Assembly (NCBI RefSeq): GCF_013106755.1
Contig: NZ_WHPF01000009.1
Location: 62,001 to 126,000, forward strand
Direction of reading: 5' to 3'
Length of the DNA: 64,000 nt
Origin: Limnovirga soli
GTDB lineage: Bacteria; Bacteroidota; Bacteroidia; Chitinophagales; Chitinophagaceae
The notes under the pieces were generated by a model. That model made no database searches. It was given only the letters and a program-made list of their open reading frames with translations, and was not told the DNA's origin. Made by a program: the position numbers and the translations under genes. Shown piece by piece: positions 47,060-57,823 of this stretch (the first letter of the stretch is position 1; every line of letters starts with the position of its first letter).

Positions 47060-50000
47060 ATGTCAGAATTGAAATTACCCAGATTATTGGCAGCGGCCAA
47101 AGAGTTTAATATTGGTCAGGATACTTTAATAAGTTACCTGATAAGTAAGGGCTTTAATAAAGATGAACTTTCTCCTACAGCAAAGTTGACGGAAGATATG
47201 TACCGTTCTTTGCAAAATCAATTTCAAAGTGATAAAGTTGCCAAAACCAAGGCAGATCAGATAGAAATACCTAAAAGTGCGGCTCAGACTGAGAAAAAGA
47301 GAAGAGATGAAGAAGAGGTTGTGTTTAAGAAGGAAGAGGCAAAAGTTATAAAGGCACCGGAACCGGTTATAGAACCAGTAGTAGAAGAGAAACCGGCACC
47401 TGTTGTTGAAATTATACCTGAAACACCTATTGTAATACCAGCTGAAATTATCCCAACTCCGGTAGCTGAGCCGACAATAGATTTGCCTTTATCAACCGAG
47501 CCTGAAATTACCAAGATAGAAGCTCCGGAATTAGAAGGACCAAAAACATTGGGAAAAATTGATCTTTCTGCAATCGATTCTTCTACACGACCTAAAAAAG
47601 TAGTAAAGAAAAAGACAGAAGAAATCGAAGAATTACCTGTTGCTGAAACGAGTGAGGCTGTTGAACATGCTGCGGTGGTAGAAATTGAACATACAGCAGA
47701 AGAAACCCATGTGCATGATGATGAGGATGAAGCCGATTATGAGGAGGAGGATACAGAAGAGTTGAGTAATGCGCCAATAATAGAAAATATTAAGGCCGAG
47801 AAATTGGAAGGCCCCAAAATTTTAGGCAAAATTGAATTGCCTGTTGATAATGATACACGCCCTAAAAATTCATCATCCGCATTAAGAGATGAGAAGCGGA
47901 AAAGAAAACGTATTCCTATTGATAAGAAGGGTGATAATAAACCTGGCACTGGAGATAACCGCGACAGAATTAAAAGAGATGGTCCTCCGGGTCAGCAAAC
48001 AGGGCAACAGCTTCAAAATAAAAGACCAGAGCCACCCAAAGAGCCACGTGTTGGATTACAGATACAAAAAGTTGGTGATCGTCCTGCTCGTACGGATGAC
48101 AGACGCGGCGGTGCAGGTAATAGAGACAGACGTGGTGGCGGAAGAGATACTACCAAGCGTGAAGAGAAGGAAATAGACCAGAAAGAAATTCAGGAAAAAA
48201 TACGGGAAACCCAGGCCAAACTTGCTGGATCAGGTGGACGTGGTAAAAGCCTAAAAGCCAAATACCGCAGAGAGAAGCGACAGGAGAATGCTGATGCAAT
48301 GGGCGAAATGGGCGAGGACAACAAATTACAGGTAACAGAGTTTGTAACTGTAAGCGAATTGGCTAACCTGATGGATGTAAGCTTTGCCGAAGTGATTGGC
48401 AAATGTATGGGCTTAGGTATCATGGTATCTATTAATCAACGTTTAGATGCGGAAGTAATTGAACTGGTATCAAGCGAATTTGGATATGAAGTGGAATTTA
48501 TTGGTGTGGAAGATGCCGATGAAGAAGACTTTGATGACGATGATAGTGAGGAAAACCAGAAATCAAGAGCACCGATTGTTACCATTATGGGTCACGTAGA
48601 CCATGGTAAAACATCATTGCTGGATTATATCAGGAGTTCTAAGGTAGTAGCTGGTGAAGCTGGAGGTATTACACAGCATATTGGTGCTTACGAAGTAGAA
48701 ATTGCAAATGGTAAACATATTACCTTCCTGGATACCCCTGGTCACGAGGCATTTACGGCCATGCGTGCACGTGGTGCGAAAGTGACGGATATTGCGGTAA
48801 TTGTGGTTGCTGCAGATGATGCTGTGATGCCTCAAACAAGGGAAGCTATTAGCCATGCACAGGCAGCTAATGTACCTATGATATTTGCAGTGAATAAAAT
48901 TGATAAGGATGGCGCTAACCCCACAAAAATTTATGAGCAACTTTCGCAAATGAATTTATTGGTAGAAGAATGGGGTGGTAAATACCAAAACCAGGAAATT
49001 TCTGCCAAGAAAGGTTTGAATGTAGACCTGTTGCTGGAGAAAATATTATTAGAGGCCGAATTGCTTGATTTGAAAGCTAACCCGGATAAGGAAGCTGTAG
49101 GTACTATCATTGAAGCATCGTTAGATAAGGGTCGTGGTTATGTTGCTACTGTACTGGTACAAAATGGCACATTGAGAAACGGCGACCTGATTGTTAGCGG
49201 ACAATATTTTGGTAGGGTAAAAGCCATGCTGAATGAACGTAACCAACGCATACAGGAAGCGCCACCAGCCACACCGGTACAGATACTTGGTTTAAACGGT
49301 GCCCCACAGGCAGGTGAGAAATTTAAAGTATATGTAGATGAGGCAGAAGCTAAAGAAGTAGCAGTAAAACGTGCTCAAATAGTACGTGAACAAGGCCTAA
49401 GGGCAAGAAAACATATTACCCTTGATGAAATTGGACGCCGATTGGCATTGGGTAACTTTAAACAACTGAACCTGATTATTAAAGGTGACGTGGATGGTTC
49501 CGTTGAAGCATTGAGCGATTCATTACAGAAATTATCTACTGATGAGATCATTGTTACTGTGGTTCATAAAGCTGTAGGTCAAATCTCTGAAAGTGATGTA
49601 TTGCTGGCTACAGCATCTGATGCCGTAATTGTGGCATTTAACGTTCGACCATCCAGTCAGGCTGCAAGGTTGGCTGAGAATGAAGGTGTGGAAATTAAGA
49701 TGTACTCTATTATCTATAACGCTATCGAGGAAGTGAAGAGCGCTATGGAAGGTATGTTGGAACCGAAGATACAGGAGAAGATTACCGCCAATGTTGAAAT
49801 ACGCGAAGTGTACAAGTTTGATAAAGCTACGGTGGCCGGTTGCCAGGTTATTGAAGGTAAAATTAGCCGTAATAGTAAAATCCGTATAATTCGTGATGGT
49901 ATTGTAGTGTATCCGCTGGGCGAAGGCAATGCTGAGCTGGGATCGCTGAAGCGTTATAAGGATGATGTGAAGGATGTACCAACAGGTATGGAGTGCGGTT

Positions 50001-50083
50001 TAACTATTAAAAATTATAATGATATAAGGGTGGGCGATATTGTAGAAGCTTACGAAGAAGAAGAAGTAAAACGTACGCTTTAA
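47060..50083 (+). CDS. infB: translation initiation factor IF-2
   Basis: 1007 residues. Small N-terminal IF2_N module about 5-55, a long Glu/Pro/Ala and then Arg/Gly-rich linker to about 380, a second IF2_N-like module near 425-475, an acidic strip ([15 protein letters not shown]), then the GTPase: G1 GHVDHGKT at about 510, [12 protein letters not shown], followed by domains II-IV. Brings initiator tRNA to the 30S subunit. The length is at the upper end, mainly because of the linker. The gap to nusA is 197 bp and holds the alternative hairpins. Confidence 0.98.
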   Translation: MSELKLPRLLAAAKEFNIGQDTLISYLISKGFNKDELSPTAKLTEDMYRSLQNQFQSDKVAKTKADQIEIPKSAAQTEKKRRDEEEVVFKKEEAKVIKAPEPVIEPVVEEKPAPVVEIIPETPIVIPAEIIPTPVAEPTIDLPLSTEPEITKIEAPELEGPKTLGKIDLSAIDSSTRPKKVVKKKTEEIEELPVAETSEAVEHAAVVEIEHTAEETHVHDDEDEADYEEEDTEELSNAPIIENIKAEKLEGPKILGKIELPVDNDTRPKNSSSALRDEKRKRKRIPIDKKGDNKPGTGDNRDRIKRDGPPGQQTGQQLQNKRPEPPKEPRVGLQIQKVGDRPARTDDRRGGAGNRDRRGGGRDTTKREEKEIDQKEIQEKIRETQAKLAGSGGRGKSLKAKYRREKRQENADAMGEMGEDNKLQVTEFVTVSELANLMDVSFAEVIGKCMGLGIMVSINQRLDAEVIELVSSEFGYEVEFIGVEDADEEDFDDDDSEENQKSRAPIVTIMGHVDHGKTSLLDYIRSSKVVAGEAGGITQHIGAYEVEIANGKHITFLDTPGHEAFTAMRARGAKVTDIAVIVVAADDAVMPQTREAISHAQAANVPMIFAVNKIDKDGANPTKIYEQLSQMNLLVEEWGGKYQNQEISAKKGLNVDLLLEKILLEAELLDLKANPDKEAVGTIIEASLDKGRGYVATVLVQNGTLRNGDLIVSGQYFGRVKAMLNERNQRIQEAPPATPVQILGLNGAPQAGEKFKVYVDEAEAKEVAVKRAQIVREQGLRARKHITLDEIGRRLALGNFKQLNLIIKGDVDGSVEALSDSLQKLSTDEIIVTVVHKAVGQISESDVLLATASDAVIVAFNVRPSSQAARLAENEGVEIKMYSIIYNAIEEVKSAMEGMLEPKIQEKITANVEIREVYKFDKATVAGCQVIEGKISRNSKIRIIRDGIVVYPLGEGNAELGSLKRYKDDVKDVPTGMECGLTIKNYNDIRVGDIVEAYEEEEVKRTL

Positions 50084-50103
50084 AAGCTGCATAGCATTGA
50101 TGC

Positions 50104-50124
50104 CGTACAAGTGTGCGACGCAAG
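50104..50124 (-). repeat. mosaic intergenic repeat, copy 22
   Basis: AAGCTGCATAGCATTGATGC flank at 50084-50103, then CGTACAAGTGTGCGACGCAAG and TAAAGCC. Full-length type like copy 11. Confidence 0.88.
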
Positions 50125-50181
50125 TAAAGCCTCAGGCTACTTAATTGGCCGGGCAACCCAAAAAATAATACAGCAAATACC

Positions 50182-50213
50182 TAAAACAATTAGCCCATGT
50201 GGCTAATTGTTTT
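50182..50213 (+). terminator. terminator after infB
   Basis: AAAACAATTAGCC / GGCTAATTGTTTT stem with a 5-nt loop. Confidence 0.85.
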
Positions 50214-50255
50214 GTTAAAAGCATAACCCAGGCATATTTGCTTGGTGCTATTCTC

Positions 50256-50263
50256 TATTTTTG
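50256..50263 (+). promoter_or_regulatory. putative -7 element of the SurA-like gene
   Basis: TATTTTTG matches TAnnTTTG; an upstream TTTG (50237-50240) is 15 bp away, shorter than usual. It lies inside the upstream extension of the frame and so supports the ATG at 50281. Confidence 0.4.
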
Positions 50264-50280
50264 ATACTTATATGTTTTTT

Positions 50281-51657
50281 ATGAAGAAATTATTATCTGT
50301 TGTTTGTTTGGCATTGGTTGTTACACCGCTTTTTACAATTGCCCAAACACAGCGTGTGGTGGCTGATAAAATTATTGCACAGGTTGGTGACAGGATTATT
50401 CTTAAGTCCGACATTGACAATGCAATTATTGACACCAAACGCCAGGATCCCGAAGCAGCTTTGCCTGCAAATGCCAATTGTTTGTTTTTACAGGGCCAGT
50501 TAATTCAAAAAACACTGGTGTTACAGGCAGAAAAGGATTCCTTGTTGCTGGAAGAAGATGAGCTGGAAGCTTTACTGGATAATAAAATCAGGTTTTTTAT
50601 CAGCCAATACGGCTCTCAGGATATGTTGGAGCAAATTGCAGGACGTACTGTTTACCAGATTAAAGAAGACCTGCGCCAACCATTTAAAGAAAGAACCCTG
50701 GCCGAGAAAATGCAGAACAAGATTCTGGATGGCGTAAAAATTTCGCCTAATGAAGTAAAAGAGTTTTTTAATAAAATACCCAAAGACAGTTTACGGTATT
50801 ACGAAAGTGATGTAGAGGTAAGCCAGATAATTTTGCTTCCCAAAGCCAATAAAGACCTGGAAGATTTTGTGGCTGCCCAGTTACTGGATATGAAACGCCA
50901 GGTAGAAAGCGGCGCCAAAAAATTTGACCAGCTGGCCAGATTATACACCGATGACCCCGGTAGCAAAGAAACTGGTGGACAATACAGCATTAACCGTGTA
51001 GATAAAGCCTGGGATCCAACATTTGTTTCGGCAGCTTTTAAATTAAAAGAAGGGCAGATATCACCGGTTATTAAATCAAAATTTGGTTTACATATTATTC
51101 AAATGGTTAGCCGCGCAGGTGATGATGCTGTAGTTAGGCATATTCTTAAAATACCACCGGTAACAGATGTGGAAATTAAAGAAGGAGTTGCCAAATTGGA
51201 TAGCATCCGCACCAGAATTATATCAAACGAGTTTTCTTTTGCAACTGCTGTTAACAAATACAGCGATGACGAAAACAGCAAGTTTACAGCAGGCTTTTTT
51301 ACAGGCAGGGATGGATCTACCTTTGTAACTATCGATGAATTAGATAAGGATGCCGTAGTTGCTCTTAAAAACCTGAGCGTTGGAGATATTTCAAAACCCC
51401 AAAGCTATACCGATGAGCGTGGCCGTAAAGCTGTTAGAATATTGTTCTTAAAAACCAGAACGGAACCCCATATTGAAAATCTGAGAGACGATTACAATAA
51501 GCTGGCCCAACGTGCACTGGAAGCTAAAAAGCAGGTGGTATTGGAAAAATGGTTTAAAGAACATATTCCTAATTACTATATTATGGTAGACCCCGAATTT
51601 AATACCTGCAGTAGTATCGATGAATGGCTGCATGCCGCGAGCACTACCAACAGATAA
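50281..51657 (+). CDS. SurA-like periplasmic peptidyl-prolyl isomerase
   Basis: 458 residues from the ATG at 50281 (MKKLLSVVCLALVV), which starts a clean signal peptide ending near ALA/TQ. N-terminal SurA_N-type chaperone part (VVADKIIAQVGDRIILKSDIDNAI), then two parvulin domains: DPGSKETGGQYSINRVDKAWDPTFVSAAFKLKEGQISPVIKSKFGLHIIQ and a second, weaker one. It escorts unfolded outer membrane proteins. Only one parvulin appears catalytically typical. Confidence 0.92.
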   Translation: MKKLLSVVCLALVVTPLFTIAQTQRVVADKIIAQVGDRIILKSDIDNAIIDTKRQDPEAALPANANCLFLQGQLIQKTLVLQAEKDSLLLEEDELEALLDNKIRFFISQYGSQDMLEQIAGRTVYQIKEDLRQPFKERTLAEKMQNKILDGVKISPNEVKEFFNKIPKDSLRYYESDVEVSQIILLPKANKDLEDFVAAQLLDMKRQVESGAKKFDQLARLYTDDPGSKETGGQYSINRVDKAWDPTFVSAAFKLKEGQISPVIKSKFGLHIIQMVSRAGDDAVVRHILKIPPVTDVEIKEGVAKLDSIRTRIISNEFSFATAVNKYSDDENSKFTAGFFTGRDGSTFVTIDELDKDAVVALKNLSVGDISKPQSYTDERGRKAVRILFLKTRTEPHIENLRDDYNKLAQRALEAKKQVVLEKWFKEHIPNYYIMVDPEFNTCSSIDEWLHAASTTNR

Positions 51658-51678
51658 TGAAACAATAAATACATTACA

Positions 51679-51705
51679 CCCTGCCTCAAAAGCAGGGTTT
51701 TTTAT
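51679..51705 (+). terminator. terminator after the SurA-like gene
   Basis: CCCTGC / GCAGGG stem with a 7-nt loop, then TTTTTTAT. Confidence 0.88.
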
Positions 51706-51751
51706 GCAATAAATGTGTATCTAATCAGCTAAAGTGGTCACCTCATCGCCG

Positions 51752-51775
51752 CTTGTGTCACTCACTTCAGGGTTC
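51752..51775 (+). repeat. mosaic intergenic repeat, copy 23 (variant core, tail B)
   Basis: CTTGTGTCACTC core as in copies 4a/4b, but with tail B (ACTTCAGGGTTC). Confidence 0.82.
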
Positions 51776-51859
51776 CTCATTTATGGCAGCAAAAAAGGTG
51801 GCAATGCAATAGTCTAACAAGTTAAAACCCGCAATAAAGCTGGATTAAATTGTTAGGTT

Positions 51860-51890
51860 TAATTTTGCATAATACCCTTCAAAGGGTATT
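51860..51890 (+). promoter_or_regulatory. -7 element and 5' hairpin of the TPR gene
   Basis: TAATTTTG (51860-51867) is an exact -7 match. Immediately after it AATACCC / GGGTATT (51871-51877, 51884-51890) would form a 7-bp hairpin at or near the mRNA 5' end, 44 bp before the ATG. Confidence 0.45.
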
Positions 51891-51934
51891 GCCAGCAAAT
51901 CAATATCCCCTAACTTTCAGTAAAATTCACAGAT

Positions 51935-53074
51935 ATGTATAAGAATATTTTAAGCCTGTTTGCCCTTGTTATGATAGCAATGGTATCATTTGGTCAACCC
52001 ACAAAAACGGCTACCGATTTGTATAATGATGGTATAAAATTAATGGACGATGAAAAGTATAAAGAAGCCCTTATACTATTTAAAGCAGCCATTGCAAAAA
52101 AGGCAGATTATGCCGATGCCTACTACGAGGCTGGCTGGTGTTCAAACGAACTGGAAGCCTATACTGATGCAGTAACTTTTTTGGATAAAGCCATTAAATT
52201 AAAACCCACCGAAGCAAAGTATTACTTTGAATTTGGCTATGCCCAGGAAAATAGCGACAAGGTAGAGCAGGCTATTAAAAGCTATACAAAAGCCATTGAA
52301 ATTTATCCTGAGTACTACAGCGCCTACCAGCGAATTGGAGACATTTATTACGATCAGGAAAAATATGATCTGGCTTTCGATAATTATACCCATTACCTTG
52401 AAAGCGAGAATGCCGATAATTATTATAATTACCGCGCCGGTTGGTGCCTGAACGAACAGGAGAAATATGAAGAAGCCCTGGAGTATTTAGATAAATACCT
52501 GCCCGAAGAAGATGATGAAATTGCCAAAAAATACGCCGAAATTGGCTATGCGAACTATAAACTCGACAAAAGCGATGACGCCATTGATGCCTATAAAAAG
52601 GCACTGGATGTAAAAGAAGATTATGGTACTGCTTTAAGAGGGCTGGGTAATGTATATTACGATACTGAAGACAATTACGATATGGCTGTAGATTATTACG
52701 AAAAGGCCATTGATAAAGATGAAAAAAATTCTAAGTATTGTTATTACAAACTGGGCTGGTTGTACAATGATGCGGAAAGATATGATGATGCAGTAAATGT
52801 ACTGCTAAAAGCCATCGACTACGACGAAAAGGACGCCGGAAACAGAGAAGAAATTGGCTATGCATACTATATGCAGGATAAATACACTGATGCCATTACA
52901 CAACTAAATAAAGCCATTGAGTTAGATCCAAAATCTAAACTGGGCTATTATTACAAAGGCTTATGTTATGTGGCACAGGATAATAAATCTATGGCCATGG
53001 ACGTATACAAAAAACTAAAAGCCATTAACGAAGACCAGGCAGCCAAACTGCTAAAGAAAATTAATGGAGAATAA
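51935..53074 (+). CDS. secreted TPR-repeat protein
   Basis: 379 residues with signal peptide 1-20, then about ten TPR units covering the rest (for example DAYYEAGWCSNELEAYTDAVTFLDKAIKLKP; EEIGYAYYMQDKYTDAITQLNKAIELDP). The repeats are rich in Tyr and Asp. No catalytic domain. Probably a periplasmic or outer-membrane scaffold; partner unknown. Monocistronic, between its own promoter-like element and a bidirectional terminator. Confidence 0.9.
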   Translation: MYKNILSLFALVMIAMVSFGQPTKTATDLYNDGIKLMDDEKYKEALILFKAAIAKKADYADAYYEAGWCSNELEAYTDAVTFLDKAIKLKPTEAKYYFEFGYAQENSDKVEQAIKSYTKAIEIYPEYYSAYQRIGDIYYDQEKYDLAFDNYTHYLESENADNYYNYRAGWCLNEQEKYEEALEYLDKYLPEEDDEIAKKYAEIGYANYKLDKSDDAIDAYKKALDVKEDYGTALRGLGNVYYDTEDNYDMAVDYYEKAIDKDEKNSKYCYYKLGWLYNDAERYDDAVNVLLKAIDYDEKDAGNREEIGYAYYMQDKYTDAITQLNKAIELDPKSKLGYYYKGLCYVAQDNKSMAMDVYKKLKAINEDQAAKLLKKINGE

Positions 53075-53090
53075 TATTGACGGTTAATTA

Positions 53091-53130
53091 CAACAAAAAG
53101 CCACAGCATTTACTGTGGCTTTTTGTTGTA
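53091..53130. terminator. bidirectional terminator between TPR and icd genes
   Basis: CAACAAAAAGCCACAG / CTGTGGCTTTTTGTTG, a perfect 16-bp stem with a 6-nt loop. Confidence 0.92.
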
Positions 53131-53145
53131 AAACTATCTTATTAA

Positions 53146-54600
53146 TTATTGGCCCTGCGCCAAACTATATGCTTTTTTATCGCCCCACATTAGTAGCAGT
53201 TCCGATGAGCAGATCTTAAAATTACCGCTCATACTTACATACAGGCCCAGTACATCCTGCTGGTTTAATGGAAAATCGTCAATACTTTCAAAACGAACAT
53301 TGTATTGGTTTACCAGGTTGGTAAATACAGATCCTGTTGGCCAAACCTGTGTACCCCTGTTGCTGATATTGATTAGTTTAAACTTAACACCCGCATGGCG
53401 CATACATTTATTGGCAATGGTTATAGGTTGTTCGTTGCTCTCAATAAAAAAGTCTACACCTACAATTTTTTCAATACCCACTTCGGTTGATTCCATCATG
53501 GAGTTTTTCTCCAGTGTAAAATGAGTTTGTGTGGTGGGCATATCCGGTAACATTGGTTTGGCGCCAATTTCGGGGCTCTTGCCAAAATTGCCAATTATTG
53601 CTGCGGCATATTCTGTAGTATTAAGGGCCGTAATGGCTTTGTCGCCAAAGTCGCCGGTATGTATACCTTGTTCCAAAGTGTACAATAAGGCATTTTCAAT
53701 AATGGCTGCAATCTGCATTAAACCAAGATGTCTTAACATGCCAATACCACTTAAAAGCAAAGCGGTAGGGTTGGCAATATTTTTACCGGCAATATCCGGT
53801 GCGGTACCATGTACTGCTTCAAAAATACAAATATGATCACCAATATTGGCCGATGGGGCAAAACCCAAACCACCTACCAAACCTGCACAAAGGTCGCTTA
53901 CAATATCGCCCTGTAAATTGGTTAGTACAACCACATCAAATAAATCGGGGCGGGTAACCAGTTTCATACACAGGTCATCTACAATTACATCATCGGCTTT
54001 AAGTTCAGGATATTCTTTGGCCACTTCGTAAAACACATCCAAAAACAAACCATCCGTAATTTTCATGATATTGGCTTTGTGGCCACAAGTAATACGTTTG
54101 GTGCTTTTTTTCTTTGCCATTTCAAAGGCATAGCGTATTACCTGCTCACTGCCGGGGCGGGTAATAAAACGGCGGCTTAAAGCCACATCATGGGTAAGCA
54201 TATGCTCTACACCGCCATATGTATCTTCTATATTCTCCCTAACAATAGTAATATCAATAGGAATACCTGCTTTACTAAAAACAGTATCTACTCCATGCAG
54301 GGTTTGAAACACCCTTTTATTTGCATAAGTATTCCAGGTTTTGCGGGCAGTAACATTTACACTTTTCACCCCTTTGCCCTTAGGCGTTTCCATAGGGCCT
54401 TTAAATAAAATACCCAGCGATTCTATAGCCTGCTGTGCTTCGGGTGTCATCCCATTGCTATAGCCCTTATCAAATACCCACTTACCCATATCTACAAACT
54501 GATATTCAATAGGCACATGGGCGGCATTAAAAATATTTAAAACGGCATCCATAATTTCCGGGCCTATACCATCGCCTTTAGCTACAGCAATTTTTGTCAT
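53146..54600 (-). CDS. icd: NADP-dependent isocitrate dehydrogenase, long form
   Basis: Oxidative decarboxylation of isocitrate in the TCA cycle. 484 residues: core homologous to isocitrate/isopropylmalate dehydrogenases (AKGDGIGPEIMDAVLNIF; IVRENIEDTYGGVEH; DVVVLTNLQGDIVSDLCAGLVGGLGFAPSANIG; EAVHGTAPDIAGKNIANP) plus a C-terminal extension of about 140 residues after position 345, as in Thermus and Rickettsia enzymes. Cofactor choice (NADP) is inferred from the family. A TAnnTTTG element on the minus strand lies at 54630-54637. Confidence 0.94.
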   Translation of the reverse strand: MTKIAVAKGDGIGPEIMDAVLNIFNAAHVPIEYQFVDMGKWVFDKGYSNGMTPEAQQAIESLGILFKGPMETPKGKGVKSVNVTARKTWNTYANKRVFQTLHGVDTVFSKAGIPIDITIVRENIEDTYGGVEHMLTHDVALSRRFITRPGSEQVIRYAFEMAKKKSTKRITCGHKANIMKITDGLFLDVFYEVAKEYPELKADDVIVDDLCMKLVTRPDLFDVVVLTNLQGDIVSDLCAGLVGGLGFAPSANIGDHICIFEAVHGTAPDIAGKNIANPTALLLSGIGMLRHLGLMQIAAIIENALLYTLEQGIHTGDFGDKAITALNTTEYAAAIIGNFGKSPEIGAKPMLPDMPTTQTHFTLEKNSMMESTEVGIEKIVGVDFFIESNEQPITIANKCMRHAGVKFKLINISNRGTQVWPTGSVFTNLVNQYNVRFESIDDFPLNQQDVLGLYVSMSGNFKICSSELLLMWGDKKAYSLAQGQ

Positions 54601-54629
54601 ACGGTGATTTTTTATAGTGAAGTGTGCTG

Positions 54630-54637
54630 CAAAATTA
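54630..54637 (-). promoter_or_regulatory. icd -7 element
   Basis: TAATTTTG on the minus strand, about 30 bp before the icd start codon. Confidence 0.45.
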
Positions 54638-54776
54638 AGGGCTGCAGCCTAAGTATGCCGTTAAATTAAAAACTAAATTTTCAAAATACAGCAAGGGCAG
54701 GGGCTATTATTAAAAAGGGGAGTAATTTATAAAATGGTAAGTATGGGCCCGGCAGTATAATAGCTATTAAACTTCC

Positions 54777-54796
54777 CTTGCGTCGCACACTTGTAC
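54777..54796 (+). repeat. mosaic intergenic repeat, copy 24
   Basis: Core plus tail A, preceded by GCCCGGCAG at 54747-54755. Confidence 0.85.
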
Positions 54797-54938
54797 TGCA
54801 GTTATAACAGGCAGCTATTACAGCCAAAATAATTACTGCGGTAAACTCTATATAAAGGGCCATTGCAGTTACAAAAAACAGGTATGATTTTACATTTTGC
54901 TAATCCGCCCTTTCACACTCCACTAATAAAAGCGCCTA

Positions 54939-57398
54939 CTATTCTATTCTTAAACTCTTCACCGGATTTGCAACAGCCGCATTTATTGCCTGAAAGCTAA
55001 TCGTAACCAGGGCAATTATAATTGAAATAAATCCGCCTACAGCAAATAACCACCAACTAATGCTAATGCGATAAACATAATCCTGCAACCACTGATGCAT
55101 AAAATACCAGGCAATAGGCGTTGCAATTACAAAAGCAATCGTAATAAGTAGGATAAATTCCTTGGAAAATAAATACACAATATTGGCAGATGTTGCTCCA
55201 AGAACTTTACGAATTCCAACTTCTTTAATTTTTTGCGCCGCCATAAACGATGCCAAACCATATAATCCCAAGCAACTAAGAAATATAGCTATGGCTGCAA
55301 AAATTTTATATAATTGAGATAACTGACTTTCCTGTTTATAAAAACTGGCAATCTTCTCATCTAAAAACCGGTATTCATACACATAATTTGGAAATGTTTG
55401 CTGCCATAGTTTTTTCACATGCCCCATGTTAGCCGCAATATTAGTTGTAGCCAGTTTAATAGAAGCCTGACGGTACATGGTAGAATTGGTGGATATAAGT
55501 AATGGCGAAACAGTTTGCCTTAAAGATCTGTCATTAAAATCCTTCAATACACCAACAATAGGGCATTTAATCAGGCCTCCCATTATACTTACTTCCTTGT
55601 TCAATATATCTTCAGGTTTGGTAAACCCTAAACTTTTTACGAATGATTCATTCACTAAAAATTCTCTTGTCCAACCAGAAGGCTGCAAATTTCTACCAGC
55701 TATCAATTGCAATTTATAAGTTGGTACATAGTCATTATCAGCAAATTTGGTAATCACTGGAAAATCTTCCTCCTTAATCGAATTGTCAAATGTAAATGTG
55801 GTAAATACATTATTATTATCCTCTATCGGCGCGGTGGAACAGAAGCTTACCGATTCCACTCCATTTTTCAATAATTGTTGTTTTAAATAATCAGTAAGCT
55901 TACCGCCCGTACTATCCGGACGAAAAGGAATATTTACTACCGCCTCCTTATCAAAGCCCAATGGCTGATCCATGAAATAGTTCATTTGTTGTACAATAAC
56001 AAGTGTACCAATTATCAATGCCTGCGCAATAATAAATTGAAACACCACCAACCCTCTTCTTAACGAAATTCCCCTGTTGGTATGTACCGTGAATTTGCTT
56101 TTTAAAGCAGTAACCGGATTAAAACCAGACAATACAATTGAAGGATAAAAACCGGCAAGTGCCGTTACAACCACTGTTACCACCAAAAGAAAAAGCATAA
56201 CGGAAGTGTTGGTAAGCAGGTTTAACGACAGCGAAAGTTCTAACAGCTGATTTACATATGGTAAGGCAAATTGCGTAATTGCAGCTGCAAATATCACGGC
56301 AATGGTAACTATCAAAAAAGTTTCAACAATAAATTGCATTTGCAATTGAAATCTATTACTCCCCAGTACTTTTCTTACACCAACTTCTTTTGCCCTGTTA
56401 ACGGCCTGAGCAGTAGAGAGATTAATAAAATTAACGCAGGCAATTAACAATATAAATGCCGCAATCAGCCACAACACATTTAGCAACTGTTTACTAATCA
56501 TTTTATTACTGTAATTACCCGTTTGAGTGTCATAATGTACAGCATTTAATGGCTGTAACATTTGAATATCCTTACTGTCTGCAGGTAATACCTTTCTTGA
56601 GTAAGCGCTTAGCTGATTATTAAAGTTGTCAACTGAAATATTTGGAGGTAATAAAACATAGCAGCCAAAATCAGGTGCTGTTCCGTTCCAATCGGGTTGT
56701 TGAAACCCATATTGTTTGTCACCTGTAAAATCTGTTCCATAAGCCACCACCAATTTTAGCTGAAAGTCTGTATTTGCAGGAATGCTTTCCAAAATACCCG
56801 AAACTTTTAGTGCAACCGGCGGAAACTGAAACAATCCTGCCCCCATACTATAATAGCCGGTTAGCTTAATTGTTTTACCCATCGCAGTATGCCAGTCACC
56901 AAAATAGGTGTTAGCAATCTCTTTTGTAAGCAATACATTATTCGGATCTTTTAGCGATGCATAAGAACCTGTAAGCAGGGGAAAATCAAATATTTTAAAG
57001 AACGATGGCGATGTATAAAATACCCCGCTTTCTTCTTTAAAATTCTTTATAGGGGTACCATTATCATCCACCACCTGTAATTCATCATTGTGGCTTGCAT
57101 ATACCGGTGCCACCTGTTCTAGTTGCGGAAACGCAGTTTTCAATCCTTCGGGCATTGGAAAAGGCACATTTTTTCCATAAGAAACAGTTCCTGCATCAGC
57201 GTGGTGGAATGCTGTTAAAACCCGGTACACACGATCTTTATTTGTATGAAAATTATCAAAGCTGGTCTGAAATTGTATAATAATAAAAATCATCATACAA
57301 ACAGCAATACCCACCGATAATCCGGCAATATTAATAATTGTGTAATTCCAGTTACGGGTTAAACTTCTAAAGGCGGTTTTAAAATAGTTACTAACCAT
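54939..57398 (-). CDS. MacB/FtsX-type ABC transporter permease
   Basis: About 819 residues from the ATG at 57398 (MVSNYFKTAFRSLTRN); the frame extends two codons further only through a TTG. Two FtsX-type halves, each with a periplasmic MacB-like core: helix at about 20-42, three helices near 280-410, a helix near 430-450, and three more at the C terminus. KEVGVRKVLGSNRFQ and KEVGIRKVLGATSANIVYLFSKEF are the paired coupling motifs. Typical of Bacteroidota permeases of unknown substrate; no ATPase gene is adjacent. Confidence 0.9.
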   Translation of the reverse strand: MVSNYFKTAFRSLTRNWNYTIINIAGLSVGIAVCMMIFIIIQFQTSFDNFHTNKDRVYRVLTAFHHADAGTVSYGKNVPFPMPEGLKTAFPQLEQVAPVYASHNDELQVVDDNGTPIKNFKEESGVFYTSPSFFKIFDFPLLTGSYASLKDPNNVLLTKEIANTYFGDWHTAMGKTIKLTGYYSMGAGLFQFPPVALKVSGILESIPANTDFQLKLVVAYGTDFTGDKQYGFQQPDWNGTAPDFGCYVLLPPNISVDNFNNQLSAYSRKVLPADSKDIQMLQPLNAVHYDTQTGNYSNKMISKQLLNVLWLIAAFILLIACVNFINLSTAQAVNRAKEVGVRKVLGSNRFQLQMQFIVETFLIVTIAVIFAAAITQFALPYVNQLLELSLSLNLLTNTSVMLFLLVVTVVVTALAGFYPSIVLSGFNPVTALKSKFTVHTNRGISLRRGLVVFQFIIAQALIIGTLVIVQQMNYFMDQPLGFDKEAVVNIPFRPDSTGGKLTDYLKQQLLKNGVESVSFCSTAPIEDNNNVFTTFTFDNSIKEEDFPVITKFADNDYVPTYKLQLIAGRNLQPSGWTREFLVNESFVKSLGFTKPEDILNKEVSIMGGLIKCPIVGVLKDFNDRSLRQTVSPLLISTNSTMYRQASIKLATTNIAANMGHVKKLWQQTFPNYVYEYRFLDEKIASFYKQESQLSQLYKIFAAIAIFLSCLGLYGLASFMAAQKIKEVGIRKVLGATSANIVYLFSKEFILLITIAFVIATPIAWYFMHQWLQDYVYRISISWWLFAVGGFISIIIALVTISFQAINAAVANPVKSLRIE

Positions 57399-57823
57399 AA
57401 ACAAGTGATATTCAATTTAAAAGCACTATTCAAGTGCCAGTTTACTATTTATATGAGCTTCAATTAATTGGTGTCAATCCCAACATTTCCGGTGTACGTT
57501 TTTGATACAGTCCTGTTCGTTTTTGTTACAAGATTACTGTCCCCATCGATTCCAAAATGCATTAAGGAAGTGGCAATAATGTATCAGCATTATTTAATGC
57601 TATTTCAGCTGTCAATTGCAATTTATCCATCAAATAATATGTTGAGGCTTGTTTGAACCCGGCAATCCAATTCCTGTTCAGCTATTCTTGCGTCGCACTC
57701 TTGTGCTGTTGGTAATGCTATGCAGCTTTTTTAAATATGCTGTAAAAATTATTATATGTCTTACTCAAAACTGTGTATTGCAGTAAAAGAAGGAATCCTT
57801 TGCAGCGCATAACAAATAGTTAT
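57399..57823. other. 425-bp gap upstream of the permease gene
   Basis: Holds mosaic repeat copy 25 with its CCCGGC and GGTAATGCTATGCAGC flanks. A 62-codon frame at 57468-57656 has no support. Confidence 0.5.
57687..57706 (+). repeat. mosaic intergenic repeat, copy 25
   Basis: Core plus CTCTTGTGC (tail A), followed by TGTTGGTAATGCTATGCAGC. Confidence 0.88.

Noticed and set aside
57468-57656. 62-codon plus-strand frame as a gene
   Set aside because: No ribosome-binding context, no recognisable protein features, and it runs into the flank of a mosaic repeat.
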